DNA of 64,000 bases from Cryptomeria japonica (taxonomy: Eukaryota > Streptophyta > Pinopsida > Cupressales > Cupressaceae): NCBI RefSeq assembly GCF_030272615.1, contig NC_081406.1, forward strand, positions 468,578,400 to 468,642,399, written 5' to 3'. The stretch's first letter is position 1. Every line of letters starts with the position of its first letter. The translations under genes and the position numbers were made by a program. Below the pieces are notes generated by a model. The model was not told the origin of the DNA. It worked only from the letters and a program-made list of their open reading frames with translations, and made no database searches. Of this stretch, positions 1-12,400 are shown piece after piece.

Positions 1-226
1 TTGTTCTTAGAATTTTGTGTTATTGAATTTTGCAACTTAGATTCCAAAATTCAAAATTCAAATTTTCCCTCCTAGCTCTCATTTGAATAACATTGTGGAT
101 TGCATAGTTTTTCAATTATGTTTTTTAAATTTAGGTCATTGCATTCACTTCTTCCCTTTCAATTTAGAAAAATGTCAAATTTATTTCTACAAGATGGAGC
201 ATTTAAGTTGAAAGGATTTAAGATAT

Positions 227-1390
227 ATGAAAAATCCCCTTTTTGATCCCTTAAATGATCCCTCTCCCAAAAAGTCTCCCCTAAAAGAGGACATATTGAT
301 GCAAGGAGGTACTTTTAACACTCTTCCTAATGATCTCCCTATTTGGGATGAACCATTAGAGGAAAATGTAGATTATTCTCTTCATATGATCCTCCCTCAT
401 GAGGGTACCTTGGTGAAAGATGATGATTTTAATAACACTTCACCTTATTCCTTCCAATAACCTTCCCTCCAAAGATGAAGCATTAATCACATATGATAGT
501 CCTTTTCCTAATAAGTGTCTTAACATAAAGATACCTTAGAAAAAGATGATGATATTATTTCTCATTATAATTCTCTCTCTCCCAAAAATCAAGAGCCTAA
601 CAAAAATCAAATCAATTCCATTCATGTTCCTAGGAAACCAAAAAATCTTCTTGATTATCATGTCATGCCTTACACATATACTAATGAGGTAGTTGATGAG
701 AACATAAGTGACGCATCATATGCATTCTTAGTTCCTACAATCCTCTCTTCAATTCACTCAAATACATCATCTCTAACCAAAGAAGTTCCTAAAGAATAAC
801 TCTTAGAGGATGATTGGGGTTCCTTATATTTCACTCCTACCTTTTCTAGAAAGTCTAAGATGCCTGAATTTCATATTCCAAATTTTTCTCTTAACACAAA
901 TCTTGAAAATGATTGAGCCCTTTTAAACTTCAATCCAATTCCCCCTAAGAGTGAACCCTCTTTTGAATATACACATGGATGTAATGGACAAATTCTTGAA
1001 TGTGAGCGACAAAGTAATGAGATATCACACTTTCCTTTGTCAACATCTTCTTCTCCATTGTCTTGTAAATCCACACCTTCTCATTCTAATTTTGAGCTAC
1101 AACAAGAAAATGTGTTGACCAATATTCTAAATTCCAACTTAATATTACCTCTTTGTGCTAAACGAAGAATAAAACATAAACAACATTCTCAAAATTCTTG
1201 TTTTTGTAAATATCATCAAACCCATGGCCATTCTACTAATGAGTGGAAAGCTTTGAAAATAAAAATACAACATTAAATTGATTCAGGAATGTTAAAAATA
1301 ATATCTGACAATGAATGGCATATTCATCATGATCATTTAAAATAACATTCAAGTTCCTATTATGTTTCTCCTGACTATGTGACGTAGTTA
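227..1390 (+). pseudogene. Degenerate gag-like protein
   Basis: One forward frame carries a low-complexity acidic and proline-rich protein from 227 to about 1390, interrupted by several stops (458-460 and 1274-1276 among them). The N-terminal part shows a loosely repeated block of about 40 residues built on DEPLEE and KDDD-type motifs. Near 1200-1260 it has the pattern CKYHQTHGHSTNEW. This looks like the Cys-x2-His-x4-Gly-His-x4-Cys motif at the gag/protease junction of plant Ty3/gypsy elements, with the last Cys replaced by Trp. A following stretch (IISDNEWHIHHDHLK) fits the same region. It is non-functional. A decayed unrelated gene cannot be excluded. Confidence 0.4.
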
Positions 1391-2527
1391 GCCTACCTAT
1401 TGGGGGGCTCCTTGTCATTCATGGTGGTACAATTTCAAGTGCAATCACACTTAGTGAGCAAGGTAATAGTCTATTTATTATTGCCTCTATACTTGGGGGG
1501 AAAGAATATTCCTTTTCCTTTTTCTAAGGTTTCACTATTTTCATTATGGAGTACATTATTCATAATCTTGATGTCCTTTCTTCTATGGATTTCTCCTTCA
1601 TGCGAGCATATGTTTGTTCCATGAGTGGGATCTTTTCCTTGCTTGAAATGATATGTATATTATGAATAATCTCTCCTTAGAGAACTTTTATGAACCTTCT
1701 TCTTCTTTCTCTCTCTTTGAAAATTACCTCTTCTATTGTGTTATTCATAACTTGATGTCCTTTCTTGAATGGAGTTATCCTTCATGCGAGCACATGTCTG
1801 TTATGCAGTTAGGATGTTTTCCTTGCTTAAAATGTTATGTCTCTTATGAGTAATCTCTGTCTAGAAGTTGTGTAATTCTTCTTATTGTCCTACACTTGGG
1901 GGCCAATTATATCTCTCCCTCTTAATTTCTTTAAGGATCCAAACTTTCCTATTTTGCGGATGGTGTGAGTTTTATTACTTGATGTCATTCCTTGTGTGAA
2001 GTTGTTGTTGTTTGCCTAAGGGTTTTCTCTTATACAAGATGTGTAAGTCCTTGACTCTAATCTCTTTCACACTTGGTAATGTACATCTATAATAAATTCA
2101 CCTATCCCCATTGGGATAAAAGTGAGTCATCCTTCATCAAGAATCCCTTTCACCTAGCAATATGAGGAAGGGTTGAATTCTTGTTCTCTTCTATGCTTTG
2201 TTCTAGAATATGTTATATTTGTCTAAGACAACTCCTCTTGGAGGTAGATGTCTTTTGAGAAAATATCTCTTCTCCTCCAAGGATCTCCTTTATACTTATA
2301 GCAATATATCTCTTTTCAACTATCTTATCCTTTCTTGAAGAGTATTCCCTCTCTTGCTTGGATTTATGACATTCTTGCATGATGGATATCTTCTTGGTGT
2401 CAAAGGTAGGTATCCTTGTTCTACTTTTCTTAAGATATCAACATTCAAATACATTGACATTTTAAGGGGGGGGCACCCATATTGCTCTTGTATTATATTT
2501 CTCTTGAAGATTGTATATCTTATACAA

Positions 2528-2990
2528 TACTTGGGTCATTCTCGAAACCAGAGGGAAACCTCTTAGAGCAAGATGTCACCACTTTTCTCTTATATAGTGG
2601 GTCATTCTCACAACCAGAGGGTAGCCTCTTAGAGTGAGATGTTGTCACTTTTCTCTTATACAGTGGGTCATTCTTGGAACAAGAGGGCAACCTCTTAAAG
2701 CGATATTTCACCACTTTTATCTTATGCAGTGGGTCATTCTCAGAACTAGAGGGCAACCTCTTAGAGCAAGATATCACCACTTTTTTCTTATGCAATGGGT
2801 CATTCTCAGAACTAGAGGGCAACCTCTTAGAGAGAGATGTCACCACTTTTATCTTATAAAGTGGGTCATCCTTGGAACCAAAGGGTAGCCTCTTAGAGAG
2901 AGATGCCACAAATTTTCTCTTATGAAGGGTGATTATTCTTGGAATCAGAGCATAGTCTCTTAGAGCGAGATGTCATGCCTTTCTTGATAT
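2528..2990. repeat. 66-bp tandem repeat, about seven copies
   Basis: The anchor GGGTCATT recurs at 2533, 2599, 2665, 2731, 2797 and 2863, exactly 66 bp apart, with a diverged copy near 2927. Each unit holds a GAGGGCAACCTCTTAGAG core and a CACCACTTTT..CTTAT spacer. Because 66 is a multiple of three, the array stays open on both strands and makes apparent proteins with a 22-residue period (for example minus strand 2520-2909). These are by-products of the repeat. Tandem arrays just upstream of the 3' LTR are a known feature of plant Tat/Ogre-type gypsy elements. Confidence 0.9.
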
Positions 2991-3638
2991 TTGTACTATA
3001 CATCTTATACAAGTTGTAGCATACTCATGCATAGACTCCTATGAGGTGCTTTGAACCTGACTTGCACACTCATGCATGAGGTTGAGTGGAACTAACGGTG
3101 TTCTCACTCTCCTCCCTTACATGGATCACCTAGATAGAATCTAGGGGCTAGTTTTCCATGTCCTTTCTTCTCCATGGATCACCTAGTTCTAGGAGCAAGA
3201 TGTTCATGGTTCCTTTTGTTCGCCTTTGTTCTCATGGATCACCAAAGTGTGTATTCGTGTTCTCTTTCTTCTTTCTCTCATGAACTCATAGTTTTACTAT
3301 TGATGGTTCATGGATGATGCCAACTTTTCTCTTTTATGTGATTATATTTGTTCATGAGATGGTATTTAATGTTTCAATAATGATATTAATTGATTGAGAT
3401 ATTTTTCATATCGAGGTCTCTTTGGCTAGTTGAATTGAGGTCTTACGATATTAGCTTTTGTAGTGTGCCTTTTTATGTGCACTTGCATATGTTTGAGTGA
3501 GTTAAAATCCTAAGATCGGGGGCTCGGTTCCTTGAGATTTGACATCTTATATTCCTTGTGATATTTCTCTACATCTCTCATCTTCATCTCTCTTTCTTCT
3601 ACTTTACCGACAATATTGGCATAGGTCATACTCCCACT

Positions 3639-3650
3639 AAAGTGGGGGCT
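3639..3650 (+). other. Polypurine tract before 3' LTR
   Basis: The sequence AAAGTGGGGGCT lies three bases before the TGTAGCG start of the putative LTR. It is the expected plus-strand primer site of an LTR retrotransposon read left to right. Confidence 0.6.
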
Positions 3651-3653
3651 AAA

Positions 3654-4924
3654 TGTAGCGTCATAAAATTGCATCCCTTACAATTTTGAATGTATTTTAG
3701 ACCCCTTACCTTGTCAATATCATCTCCCATGCCTGATCGGGATCCATCTATGTCTCCACCATGGAATCGGGCCTCATTTCTAAACTTTACAACTTGTTTA
3801 GACCCTATTTTAGGCCCCCAAAATGAATAGGACCATGGTGTGGTACACCAATCCCCTTAGGATAGGGGTGTGGTGCCCTTGTCATCCCTCTTTGTGTGGC
3901 CCCAATATGGGTCCATCTGACCCTTGGACTTAAATTATCTTTTGGGAATTAAATTTCCCCCCTTTGCCGGCCTTTGGTGAAGGGATAATTAACCCTCCAA
4001 GGAAAGTATAAAAGGGGATCTAGTCCTCTCATTTGCATAAGCAAAAATTGTGAAAAAAAATGGAAGGTCTCCATTATTGTCATCAAGCGTTCAAGTCTAA
4101 AAGTCTTCAAGAATCCATCAAGTCTTCTTCTTCATGTGTCTTCTTCATTCATCCATTGGAGCAACATTACAACATTCATTTGAAAGCATGTGTGTGTGTT
4201 AGGGTTTTGTCATGTTACATGCCATTTCATGCAACACTTGTAATTAAATTCAAGAAGAAAAGCAACCATCATCAACAAATTTCAGATCTACAAGGTATAC
4301 ATTTCCATTATTTACCATCATCAACAAATTGCAAATCTACAAGGTATACATTTTCATTATTTACATTTAAAAAATTTTAATTACTTTATTTCAAGGTTGA
4401 TTCCTCAACTAGGGTTTCACTAAGGCAAACTCCTATTTACAACCCTTCTTCCCTTCTTTTCTGTGTGCAGGTTGCAGGTGCACAGTTGTAATTGTAGATT
4501 TAGGATTCATTTGCAGAGATGAAAAAACCCTTTTCGTCTTGCGGATTTTTTGGAGGATCGTGCATAACTTATGAACGACCCCAATGAATTTTCTCCAAAT
4601 TTGTAGGGCAAGTCTGTATCAGTCTAAATACCTCAGATTTGAAGTTACAACATGATATTGAATTGGTAGCTCCTTATTTTATCCATTTTATCTTCATTTT
4701 CTGCATAGTCAACAAGTCAACTCTTCTACTTACAAAAGAGGATAAATTGCATTGCACCCTTGCAATTCACTTAGTATTCAGATCCTTATTCACTCTAGGG
4801 TTTGGATCTAGTGAATTCAACCCCTTTGTTGAATGTAAATTATCTCCCAAGTGAAAATCATCCTAGTGATTTCCTTTCTCTCCCCCAGGTGAGGAATCAC
4901 TAGGGTTCAATTTTCCACTTTACA
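3654..4924 (+). mobile_element. Putative 3' LTR (right end uncertain)
   Basis: It starts with TGTAGCGTCATAAAATTGC after a polypurine tract. A TATA box at 4007-4013 (TATAAAA) gives a plausible U3/R boundary about 350 bp in. The right end is tentatively the TTTACA at 4919-4924, which mirrors the TGTA start. No second LTR is in the window, so length and target duplication cannot be tested. A small open frame at 4060-4380 lies in the transcribed part of the LTR, includes two copies of a 49-bp tandem duplication (4267-4315, 4316-4364), and is unlikely to be a gene. Confidence 0.5.
4007..4013 (+). promoter_or_regulatory. TATA box of the LTR promoter
   Basis: TATAAAA followed by a GGGG run lies in the middle of the putative LTR, where a plant LTR promoter is expected. 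The call is by position and motif only. Confidence 0.5.
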
Positions 4925-5224
4925 CACAAATATTTGGTGTTTATTGTATAAATGTGTGTATTTTTGATGTTGATTTATTGTTGCATCATTAAGGAATTAG
5001 AAATGAGTTGATTTGGTTTTTTGATAAGTTCTTCACCCCTATCTCTATATGTTGTGTGTCCTTCACATTTCAGTAGAGATTTAAAAATGTGTAAAATGAA
5101 TGCTTGAGCCTAGGGATATTTAAACTTGTGAATTAAATTTTGTGTGAGGTTGATGGGTGTTGTCTTCTCTCTTTTTTGGTGTTCAATCCAACGCAAAGCA
5201 ATTCAATTATTTTTTTGGGTTCCC
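4925..5224. other. Unassigned AT-rich spacer
   Basis: Between the putative LTR and the telomere-like repeat I see no gene, RNA or recognisable repeat. If the LTR ends further right than 4924, part of this belongs to it. Confidence 0.5.
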
Positions 5225-6060
5225 TAACACTAAACTAAATTGAACTATAACCCTAGAAACCAAATTGAATATTAATCATAACCATAAACCAAATTAAATC
5301 CTATCCCTTATCCTAATTAAACACTAATTAGATTTAACACTAGTCTTAAATAAACACTAAACCAAATTGAACTCTAATTCTAAATTTGCACTAAACCAGA
5401 TTGATTTGATACCTTTTAAATGAAATTGTAACCTAACCTTAACACTAAATCAAAAAAGAATTGAATTCTAACATTGTCCCAAATTCAACCCTCACACTAA
5501 ACCAAACAAACCCTAACCCTATCACTAAACCAAAGTAAACTCTGACCCTAAACCAAACCAAATCTAAATCATAAGCCAAATCAAACCTTAACACTAAACT
5601 AAATATCAAAATCCTAACCCTCAATAAAATTCAACCCCATACTTGTAAACATATAATTGTACCCTAACCCTAATAGTAAACAAAATTAAAAATAAACCTT
5701 AAAATTAAAACATGGTGAATCCTAACTTGAAACAAAATTAAACACCAAACTAAATTGAAACCTAAGCCTAACCCTAACTCTAAATTAAATCATGCACTAA
5801 CTCTTACAATAAATCTAATCAAAATTAACTTAAAACTAAATTAAGCAAAACTAATTGGTGAAGGACACCTAAATAATTAACTTGAAACAAAATTACACAC
5901 TGAATTAAATCAAACCCTAACCCTAATCCTTATTGAGTTAAGGCTAATATTTTAATCCCAATCCTAACTTTAATTCTAAATCCAAAATTGAACCAAATAG
6001 AATCCTAAATCTAACACTTTACCGATCCAATATATAACTATACAATAATATATAATTAAA
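5225..6060. repeat. Degenerate telomere-like repeat, copy 1
   Basis: The stretch consists of units such as AACCCTAA and AACACTAAACCAAATTGAA in loose tandem. It matches 16548-17400 closely and in the same order (both contain AACTATAACCCTAGAAACC), so it is copy 1 of a duplication. It has no coding potential. Confidence 0.85.
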
Positions 6061-7375
6061 AATTAATTTATTTAATGTCTTCCAATTTGTACTAGGACTG
6101 CGATTAGTTTAAATATATTTAATAATATACATAGAATAAGCCAAGAGATATTACACTTTAATGTGATAAATTACCCTTCTTGACTTTATATATATATAAT
6201 CTAGTTTTTATTTAAAAAATTGATTTGACATATTTATTTTTATTCATTTGAAATATAAAATCTAATAGAAAATGTCAAAATATTCAATTTAATTTATAAT
6301 ATAGAGTTAGATATAACACATTTTACCTAATATTAATGTAAAATGTAAAAATATAATTCAAAATGTAAAACTCAAGATCCAATGTCAAACATAAATCATA
6401 ATAATATTTTTTAGAGTTCATCCTACTTCAAGAAAAATGACATAAAATTTTAAAAAATAAAACCTAGTATATAATTGAAAATGTAAAAGTCAAGATCCAA
6501 TGTCCAACATAAATCATAATAATATTTTTTAGAATTCATCACCATTTCAAGGAAAATGGCATAAAATTAAAAAAAAAAAATATGATAGGAATTACCAATT
6601 TTAATTTAAAATATAAAAATGCTAAACTTAATATAAAATCATTTTGTTTTAAATTTTATAATTAATATTTTCTTTATATTATTTTTTAAAAAATAATTAA
6701 CATATCTATTACAATTTAAAATAAAATGTTAAATATTCAATTAAATTTAAAATGTAGAGTTAGATATAAAATATTTTACATAATATTGTATTGTAAAATG
6801 TAAAAATTTAAAACCTAATATGCAATTCAAAATGTACAATTTAAGATTCAATGTCAAACATAAGTCATATATATTTAGTTCAAAATAATACACCTCTAAA
6901 TACAAATTCATTTAATTTTATTCATTAGGTCAAGTTCTTATCAAGAATTCAATATATTCAAAAAAATAAAATATACAACTATATATGCAAAAAAAATTTA
7001 TAAATTTTAAATACTATTTATTTTTTCTTTGCAATATTTACATTGTCATATCAAATTATTTCCAAACAAATACTAGTTTAGCTTTAACCTACTTAAAAAA
7101 ACAAACAAATATTGATAATTATTATGTTTTGATCAACATTTTACACAAAATATTATCTATTCAAAATCATTACGTGACAAAATTGAATTCAATATAGTCA
7201 ATTTCTTAAGGTAGATCATTCATGTGAAAAGCAATGATAATAATATAAATAAAATATTTATAGATCATATTAGTTTACAAACTTTACACATAACATTGTG
7301 TTTTATATTTTATTAAATTCTTTATTTTTTGTTTGACCTTTATAATTCTATTCATTAATTCCATTTATGTTTTTG
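6061..7375. repeat. AT-rich duplicated segment, copy 1
   Basis: This continues copy 1 of the duplication. Positions 6061-6590 match 17400-17930 and positions 6760-7110 match 19385-19720. It contains a local tandem duplication of about 118 bp (starting near 6360 and 6478) that is also present in copy 2, so that event is older than the segmental duplication. The last 250 bp before the LINE are AT-rich without a recognised feature. The small open frame at 6985-7197 is not supported as a gene. Confidence 0.75.
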
Positions 7376-7665
7376 ATATTAAAAGCAGCGAAAAAACGAG
7401 GGGGCTGACCCATAGGAACAAATAGAAGGTCAGTGGCAGAACCATTGTCTGCATATAATCAACATAGTAGCAGCCTTTTGCCTCTATCAAAAACAAAGAT
7501 CATCCTACGAGAGTTTATCAACAATAAAGTAATACTAATCAGAGTTTTAGCCATTTGCCACGTAGGGCAATAAACAAAGAAGTATAAACAAAAGCATAAC
7601 CTAGCCTTATCCGCCCAGTGGCTAGTAGATATAGACAAAACTAGAGATCCTCCACATGCAGAAAA
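7376..7665 (-). other. LINE-1 3' untranslated region
   Basis: Non-coding DNA between the TAA of the third ORF and the putative 3' tail. It contains no clear poly(A) run. The terminus reads TTTTAATATCAAAAAC on the minus strand, possibly an eroded ATC-A(n) tail. Confidence 0.4.
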
Positions 7666-9262
7666 TTATTTCTTTTTCCCATGGCTCTTCTTAGGGAGCA
7701 GCTTTCTAGCCCATTCCTTAGTGAGGAATTTGAATAGGGCTTTGTAATCCTTGTCCTCCTTGCCTTTCCCTTTGGTCATTCTTTCCTGCATGAGGCATAG
7801 AGTAGTAGCCGAGCATCGCATAACATTCAGAGCAAATTTGGAAACATTGTGCATCTTGGACTCCACCGCCTCCAGTCTACTAGTGATCACCTGCACATTG
7901 TCAGAGAGGGCCTCCATTTTTTTCTCTAGCTCCACCAGGTTGGTTTCCTCCTCCTCTTTCACGTTACTGGCCTCCTCCACTACCATCATTTTTTCTAGCA
8001 TGAAGGTCGAGGAGGGGAAATTGGGAGGCTTTGGACTCTTGGATGAAGTGGGGCTTTCCGAAACCCGGGTGGAGCTCACAAAATGAGGGGTCGGATTATT
8101 CTGGGCCAAGGCCATTTTATCAGTCATAATGGAATTATTGGTGTCGTGCGAGGAGGAGGGGTCTCTTAGGGATTTTTCTGAGGGTTTAGAGGCTAGTTTA
8201 CTAGAATGATGGGGGATACTGGCTTCTTCAATAATTTCCATATCAGAGTCAATCTCTTGGATTTTGACTTTCTTGGGAGTTCTCACCTCCTTCGGAGAGC
8301 GAGTTTTGGTTTTCTTGTTGTAGGAGCCAATTTTCGGGAGATGAGGAGGGCTAGTATCATTAATAGAGGGAGGGTGGTTCGAAGGGCTAATGTTCTGGAC
8401 AGAGATGGAATGGGGTGAGTAGAGGGCGAGGTGAAAGTTATACAAGCAGAGAATGAGGGCCTAGTGCAGGATGGGAAAATATTTCCATTTTTTCTTAGCT
8501 TTGGCTATATCTTTAACATTAGCGTCAATAGAATGCAACAAAAAGAATGGAATGGAAATAAAGTCTTTATTCCTCAAGTGGTTTAGGAAAGGGAGATGGT
8601 AGTAGTAGAATATGCCATACCTTCCCTCCAATGTAAAATACTTCATCATGATATAGAAGACCTCATTCCACGGGTGAGGGAGCTCCTCCCTGTTGAAGCT
8701 GCCCACCCTCTTGACAGGGTTTTCGCCCTAGCAGAAGAACTGGTTAAGGCTAGTGGAATCTACAATATGACTCTATTTTTTCCATTTCCTTCCCTCCATA
8801 GAAAGACCCATTGCTTGGGCTATAACCTCTTCATTGATTTTGAAAGAGATTCCCCCCATGGTCACCCTTCTGTCTTCCCAGGAAGTCACAAATTGTTTGG
8901 ATAGTCTTTCATCATTTCCCTTCATACTCTCCATGAATTTGTCAATGCCGCCTTTTGAGTAGATGAACCATGCCGCTAGTTTAGCTTTGAACTCATCCAC
9001 TTTATTGGGTTTGAATCTAAGCCTATCCCCCCCATTCTTGAATCCTCCAGCTTAATTGAATGAAAGTTACTTTCAGAAAAAATGTAGAGCTGAGGCAAGC
9101 TTAAGGTGGAGTTGATAAAATGATTGTGCCGAACTTGGATTAAGAGGACGTAATTTTTAGAGTGATTATTATCTCTTAAGTCCAAGTAGATTTCAAAAAT
9201 AGAAAATCTACTCGGAATGTGAGAACCTTCACTTGAGCCAATGTGATTTCATGTTTCCCCAT
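7666..9262 (-). pseudogene. LINE-1 third ORF of unknown function, about 530 codons
   Basis: About 190 bp after ORF2 a further minus-strand frame begins with ATG at 9262-9260 (MGKHEITLAQ) and ends at TAA 7666-7668. Two frameshifts (near 9180 and 9000) and three TAG stops (8773, 8728, 8461) interrupt an otherwise coherent protein. The N-terminal half has the pattern VTMGGISFKINEEVIAQAMG and then EELPHPWNEVFYIMMKYF. The middle is Pro/Ser/Thr-rich. Then comes a likely coiled coil (ELEKKMEALSDNVQVITSRL) and a basic tail ending KKSHGKKK. It is neither ORF1 nor ORF2. The first part vaguely resembles plant transposon-associated or mobile-domain proteins of unknown role. It may be a captured gene or an independent gene remnant. 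Confidence 0.55.
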
Positions 9263-9454
9263 CGCTACCTTTATCATTGCCAGTTGTCTCAATTTGGGTA
9301 ATAATTAGGGAGTAATCATTTCTGATGTCTGTATTGTCATCATTAATCCATCCCTTATGGGAGTGGTGACTCATCCTACCTTTGATATGTGACCATCTGG
9401 GATAGTAATGAGTGAGATTCCCATGCCAACTTGAAGTTTGAATGAAGGTTTCCT

Positions 9455-12400
9455 TCATCTTTGTGCAGATAGAATGTTCCCTTCCTGGGTAAAGGCCCTT
9501 TCCTTTTCCAAGATTACCTTGGTGGTGACCGGTAGTAGATTGGGGTCCCTCCAACATTGTAAGCCATTTTGTAGCCTTCCCATCGCCGCCATGGAATCGG
9601 CAGCTTCGTTTCCTTCTCTGAAGATGTGGTGGATGGTGAAGTCCTCCAGATTGACCAGGAGGCACCTAAAATCCCTCAGCTTAGATCCCACTCTCCAACC
9701 CACTGATGAGTTACCTTTAACTGAGTCCACAATGATCTGAGAGTCTCCTTCAATTTCCATCTATTTAATTACTATGGAGTTTTCCAGTTTTAGACCCCAA
9801 AGGATGGCCATTCCTTTAGCTTGAGTGACCGTATTATTCTTTAGGTTGCCCACGTAGGCTGCAACAGTGTTCCCTAAATGATCACAGATGACTCCACCCT
9901 CCGCTTGACAATTGCTTTGGGCTGAACCATCAAAATTTAGTTTAAACCGGTGTAGCTTAGGGGTTGACCATCTGGTCATCCTTCTTTTGTTTTTGGTGTT
10001 GTTGTTGAAGCTATCAGAACCAGGGGGAGCTTCCAATTTTTAGAAATTTTTTTCTCTATTCCATTAGGAGGATAAGGGGGGGTTTTCCATTTTGTTACCT
10101 CTAAGTTTTCAGAGATCATCTTAAAGCAAAAGTGAGCCACAAAGTCTGGGGGGTCTCATTGTCTTTGAAAATTTTGTTGTTTCTTTCTCTCCATAAGGCC
10201 CAGTAGATGTGCGACGATATTTATTTCCATAACTGAATGATGAGGGGGTGATGGGAGGGGGGGCGTCCAATCAAAGGCAAATTTTTTAATGTCCTTCTGG
10301 AAGACCCGATAGGGACTGCATTTCTAAAGAGTGATAGTCCAAAGATGATCAGCAAAGGGGTAGAGGACAAAAAGGTGGTCAATAGTTTCCTCATCCGCTT
10401 TACATAGGCTGCATCTGTTGGGGAGATGCAACCCCCTCTTTTTCAAGTTATCCAGCGTGAGGGTTTTACCATGCATGAGGGACCACCAGAAGAAATTAAT
10501 TTTAGGGATTAACTGAGGGTTCCAAATTTTCTTCCAGCAGTCAACATCCACTGGGGGTTTGAGGAGCTAATTGTAAGCAGATTTAACCAAGAAAGAGCCT
10601 AATTGGGTCTCTTTCCAGATGAAGATGTCTTCATGAGAGGCTAGGGGGATTCTAGTTTCTGACAAAATGCACTAAAGGTCCTAAGCAAGAGGGATCTAGT
10701 TAGGTCTATTGCTAAAGATGTGGACAATGTCCTTCTAGCAAAATCTTCCTGGTTCCAAATAATCCGCAATATAATCCCCCAAGAGACCTTTTAGGTGGTG
10801 CATAATTTGATGGAAATGGGTGTTGACCAAGGGCCTGTCCTCCTTCCAAAAGTCTTCCTAGAATATCACTTTTCTACCATCTCCCAATTGCCATTTTAGA
10901 CCTTCTCTAACCATCAATTTGCTCTTTAGGATGTTGCTCCATAACTTGGATCCTTGGGGAAGGTCAATTGTACTCAAATTATAATAGAAGTGCTCCTAGT
11001 CCAGATACTTTTCTTTGATGATGTTACACTAGTATGCCTCACCTTTAGCCAGGTTCCATCGAATCTTAGCAATTAGCACCTTATTGAGGGCATTTATCTT
11101 TCTTATACCCAAACCTCTCATTGATTTGGGTAAGCACACGCTATCCCAATTGACCAAAGCAAGGCATTTTTTCTCTTCCAGGCTAGTCCATAAGAAGGTT
11201 CTTTGGATTTTCTCAAGCTTTTCCCCCATGACCCCTGATATTTTAAACATGGAAAGGAAGTACACCAAAATTCCCTGTAGGGAAGCTGCAAGGAGCTGGA
11301 GCTTCCCCGCACTACTGAGGAATTTCCCTTTCCATCCAACAAGTTTTTTCTGCATCCATTCCAGTATAGTATTCCAAAAGGTGTGAGTGACTTCCTTGAC
11401 CATGAGGGGGAGACCCAGGTAGGTTCTCGGAAGAGCTACCACCTTGCATCTGAGGATAGAGATGATTCTGAGTTGGAGGTCATTAGGACTGTTTAAGAAG
11501 AATAGATTACTCTTCTCATAGTTGATGCATTGTCCCAATGCCTTGGCATAGTCAGCAAGTAAGATCTTCCATCCTTTAACCTCCATGATAGAAGACTTAC
11601 CAAATATGAAGGTGTCATCCAAAAACTATTGAATATTAGAGGGAGGGAGTGTGGAAGCTGCTTTGAACCCTTGGAGCCTACCATTGGTGACTAGATGGGT
11701 CACATTCCTGCTTAAGACTTGAGCTATCATGATAAACAGATAAGGGGACAGAGGGTCACCCTATCGGATGCCTTTTTCAGCTTTGAAACAACCCCTAGGA
11801 GTCCCATTAATCAAAACCAAGAACTGGATCGTGGTAACACATTCTCAAATCATACTCACCACCTTTTGGTTGAAGCCCAGTTTTAAAAGAGATTTGAAAA
11901 GAAAACCCCAATTAAGCTTGTCATAAGCTTTAGATATATCAAGTTGAAAAGCCATACTTGGTATTTTTCTCCTATCCATGGAGTGGATTATCTCATGAGT
12001 GGCAATGGCAACATCCAAAATTTGGCGACCTGGGACAAAACCTTTCTGGGATGGGCTGATAAATTTCCCTAGGAGGGGCTTAATCCTATTCACAAGGACC
12101 TTGGAGAGTATCTTATAAATGGTATTGCAGAGAATTATGGGATGATACTCCTTCAAGCAACTTGGATTAGTGGTGTTTGGGATGCGGACAATGAAAGTGT
12201 TGTTGATCTTCTTCAACAATCTCCCTGTCTTAAAGAAATCTTGAACAACTTTGGTGACATCATAGATAACAATGTCCCAGTAATCCTGGAAGAACGCTAG
12301 GGGGAAGCCATCCGAGCCCAGGGTCTTGTAGGCCTCCATAGAAAAGACAACCAGGTAGACTTCATCAGTGGAGATGGGAGCAGTTAGTTGCCGGTTGTTG

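Larger units (their letters stand above)
1..3653 (+). mobile_element. Decayed LTR-retrotransposon interior (probably Ty3/gypsy), left end outside window
   Basis: The segment ends in a purine-rich tract directly before a TG-starting repeat with a TATA box, which is the arrangement of an LTR element's 3' end. It contains a gag-like degenerate frame (227 to about 1390), several ACTTGGGGG-type purine tracts (near 1398, 1492 and 1893), and a tandem array close to the LTR. No protease, RT or integrase frame can be recognised. Assignment to Ty3/gypsy rests on the layout and the Cys/His motif and is an inference. Confidence 0.5.

Noticed and set aside
2520-2909. 129-residue minus-strand protein with 22-residue repeats
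   Set aside because: It follows from a 66-bp tandem repeat being a multiple of three; both strands are open.
2528-2990. CRISPR-like array
   Set aside because: Units are contiguous 66-bp repeats without unique spacers, in a eukaryotic transposon context.
4060-4380. 106-residue open frame near 4.1 kb
   Set aside because: It lies within the transcribed part of a putative LTR, includes a 49-bp tandem duplication and shows no domain.
9249-9665. 138-residue minus-strand open frame
   Set aside because: It overlaps the RNase H end of LINE-1 ORF2 in another frame and has no domain; the RNase H frame is the real one.
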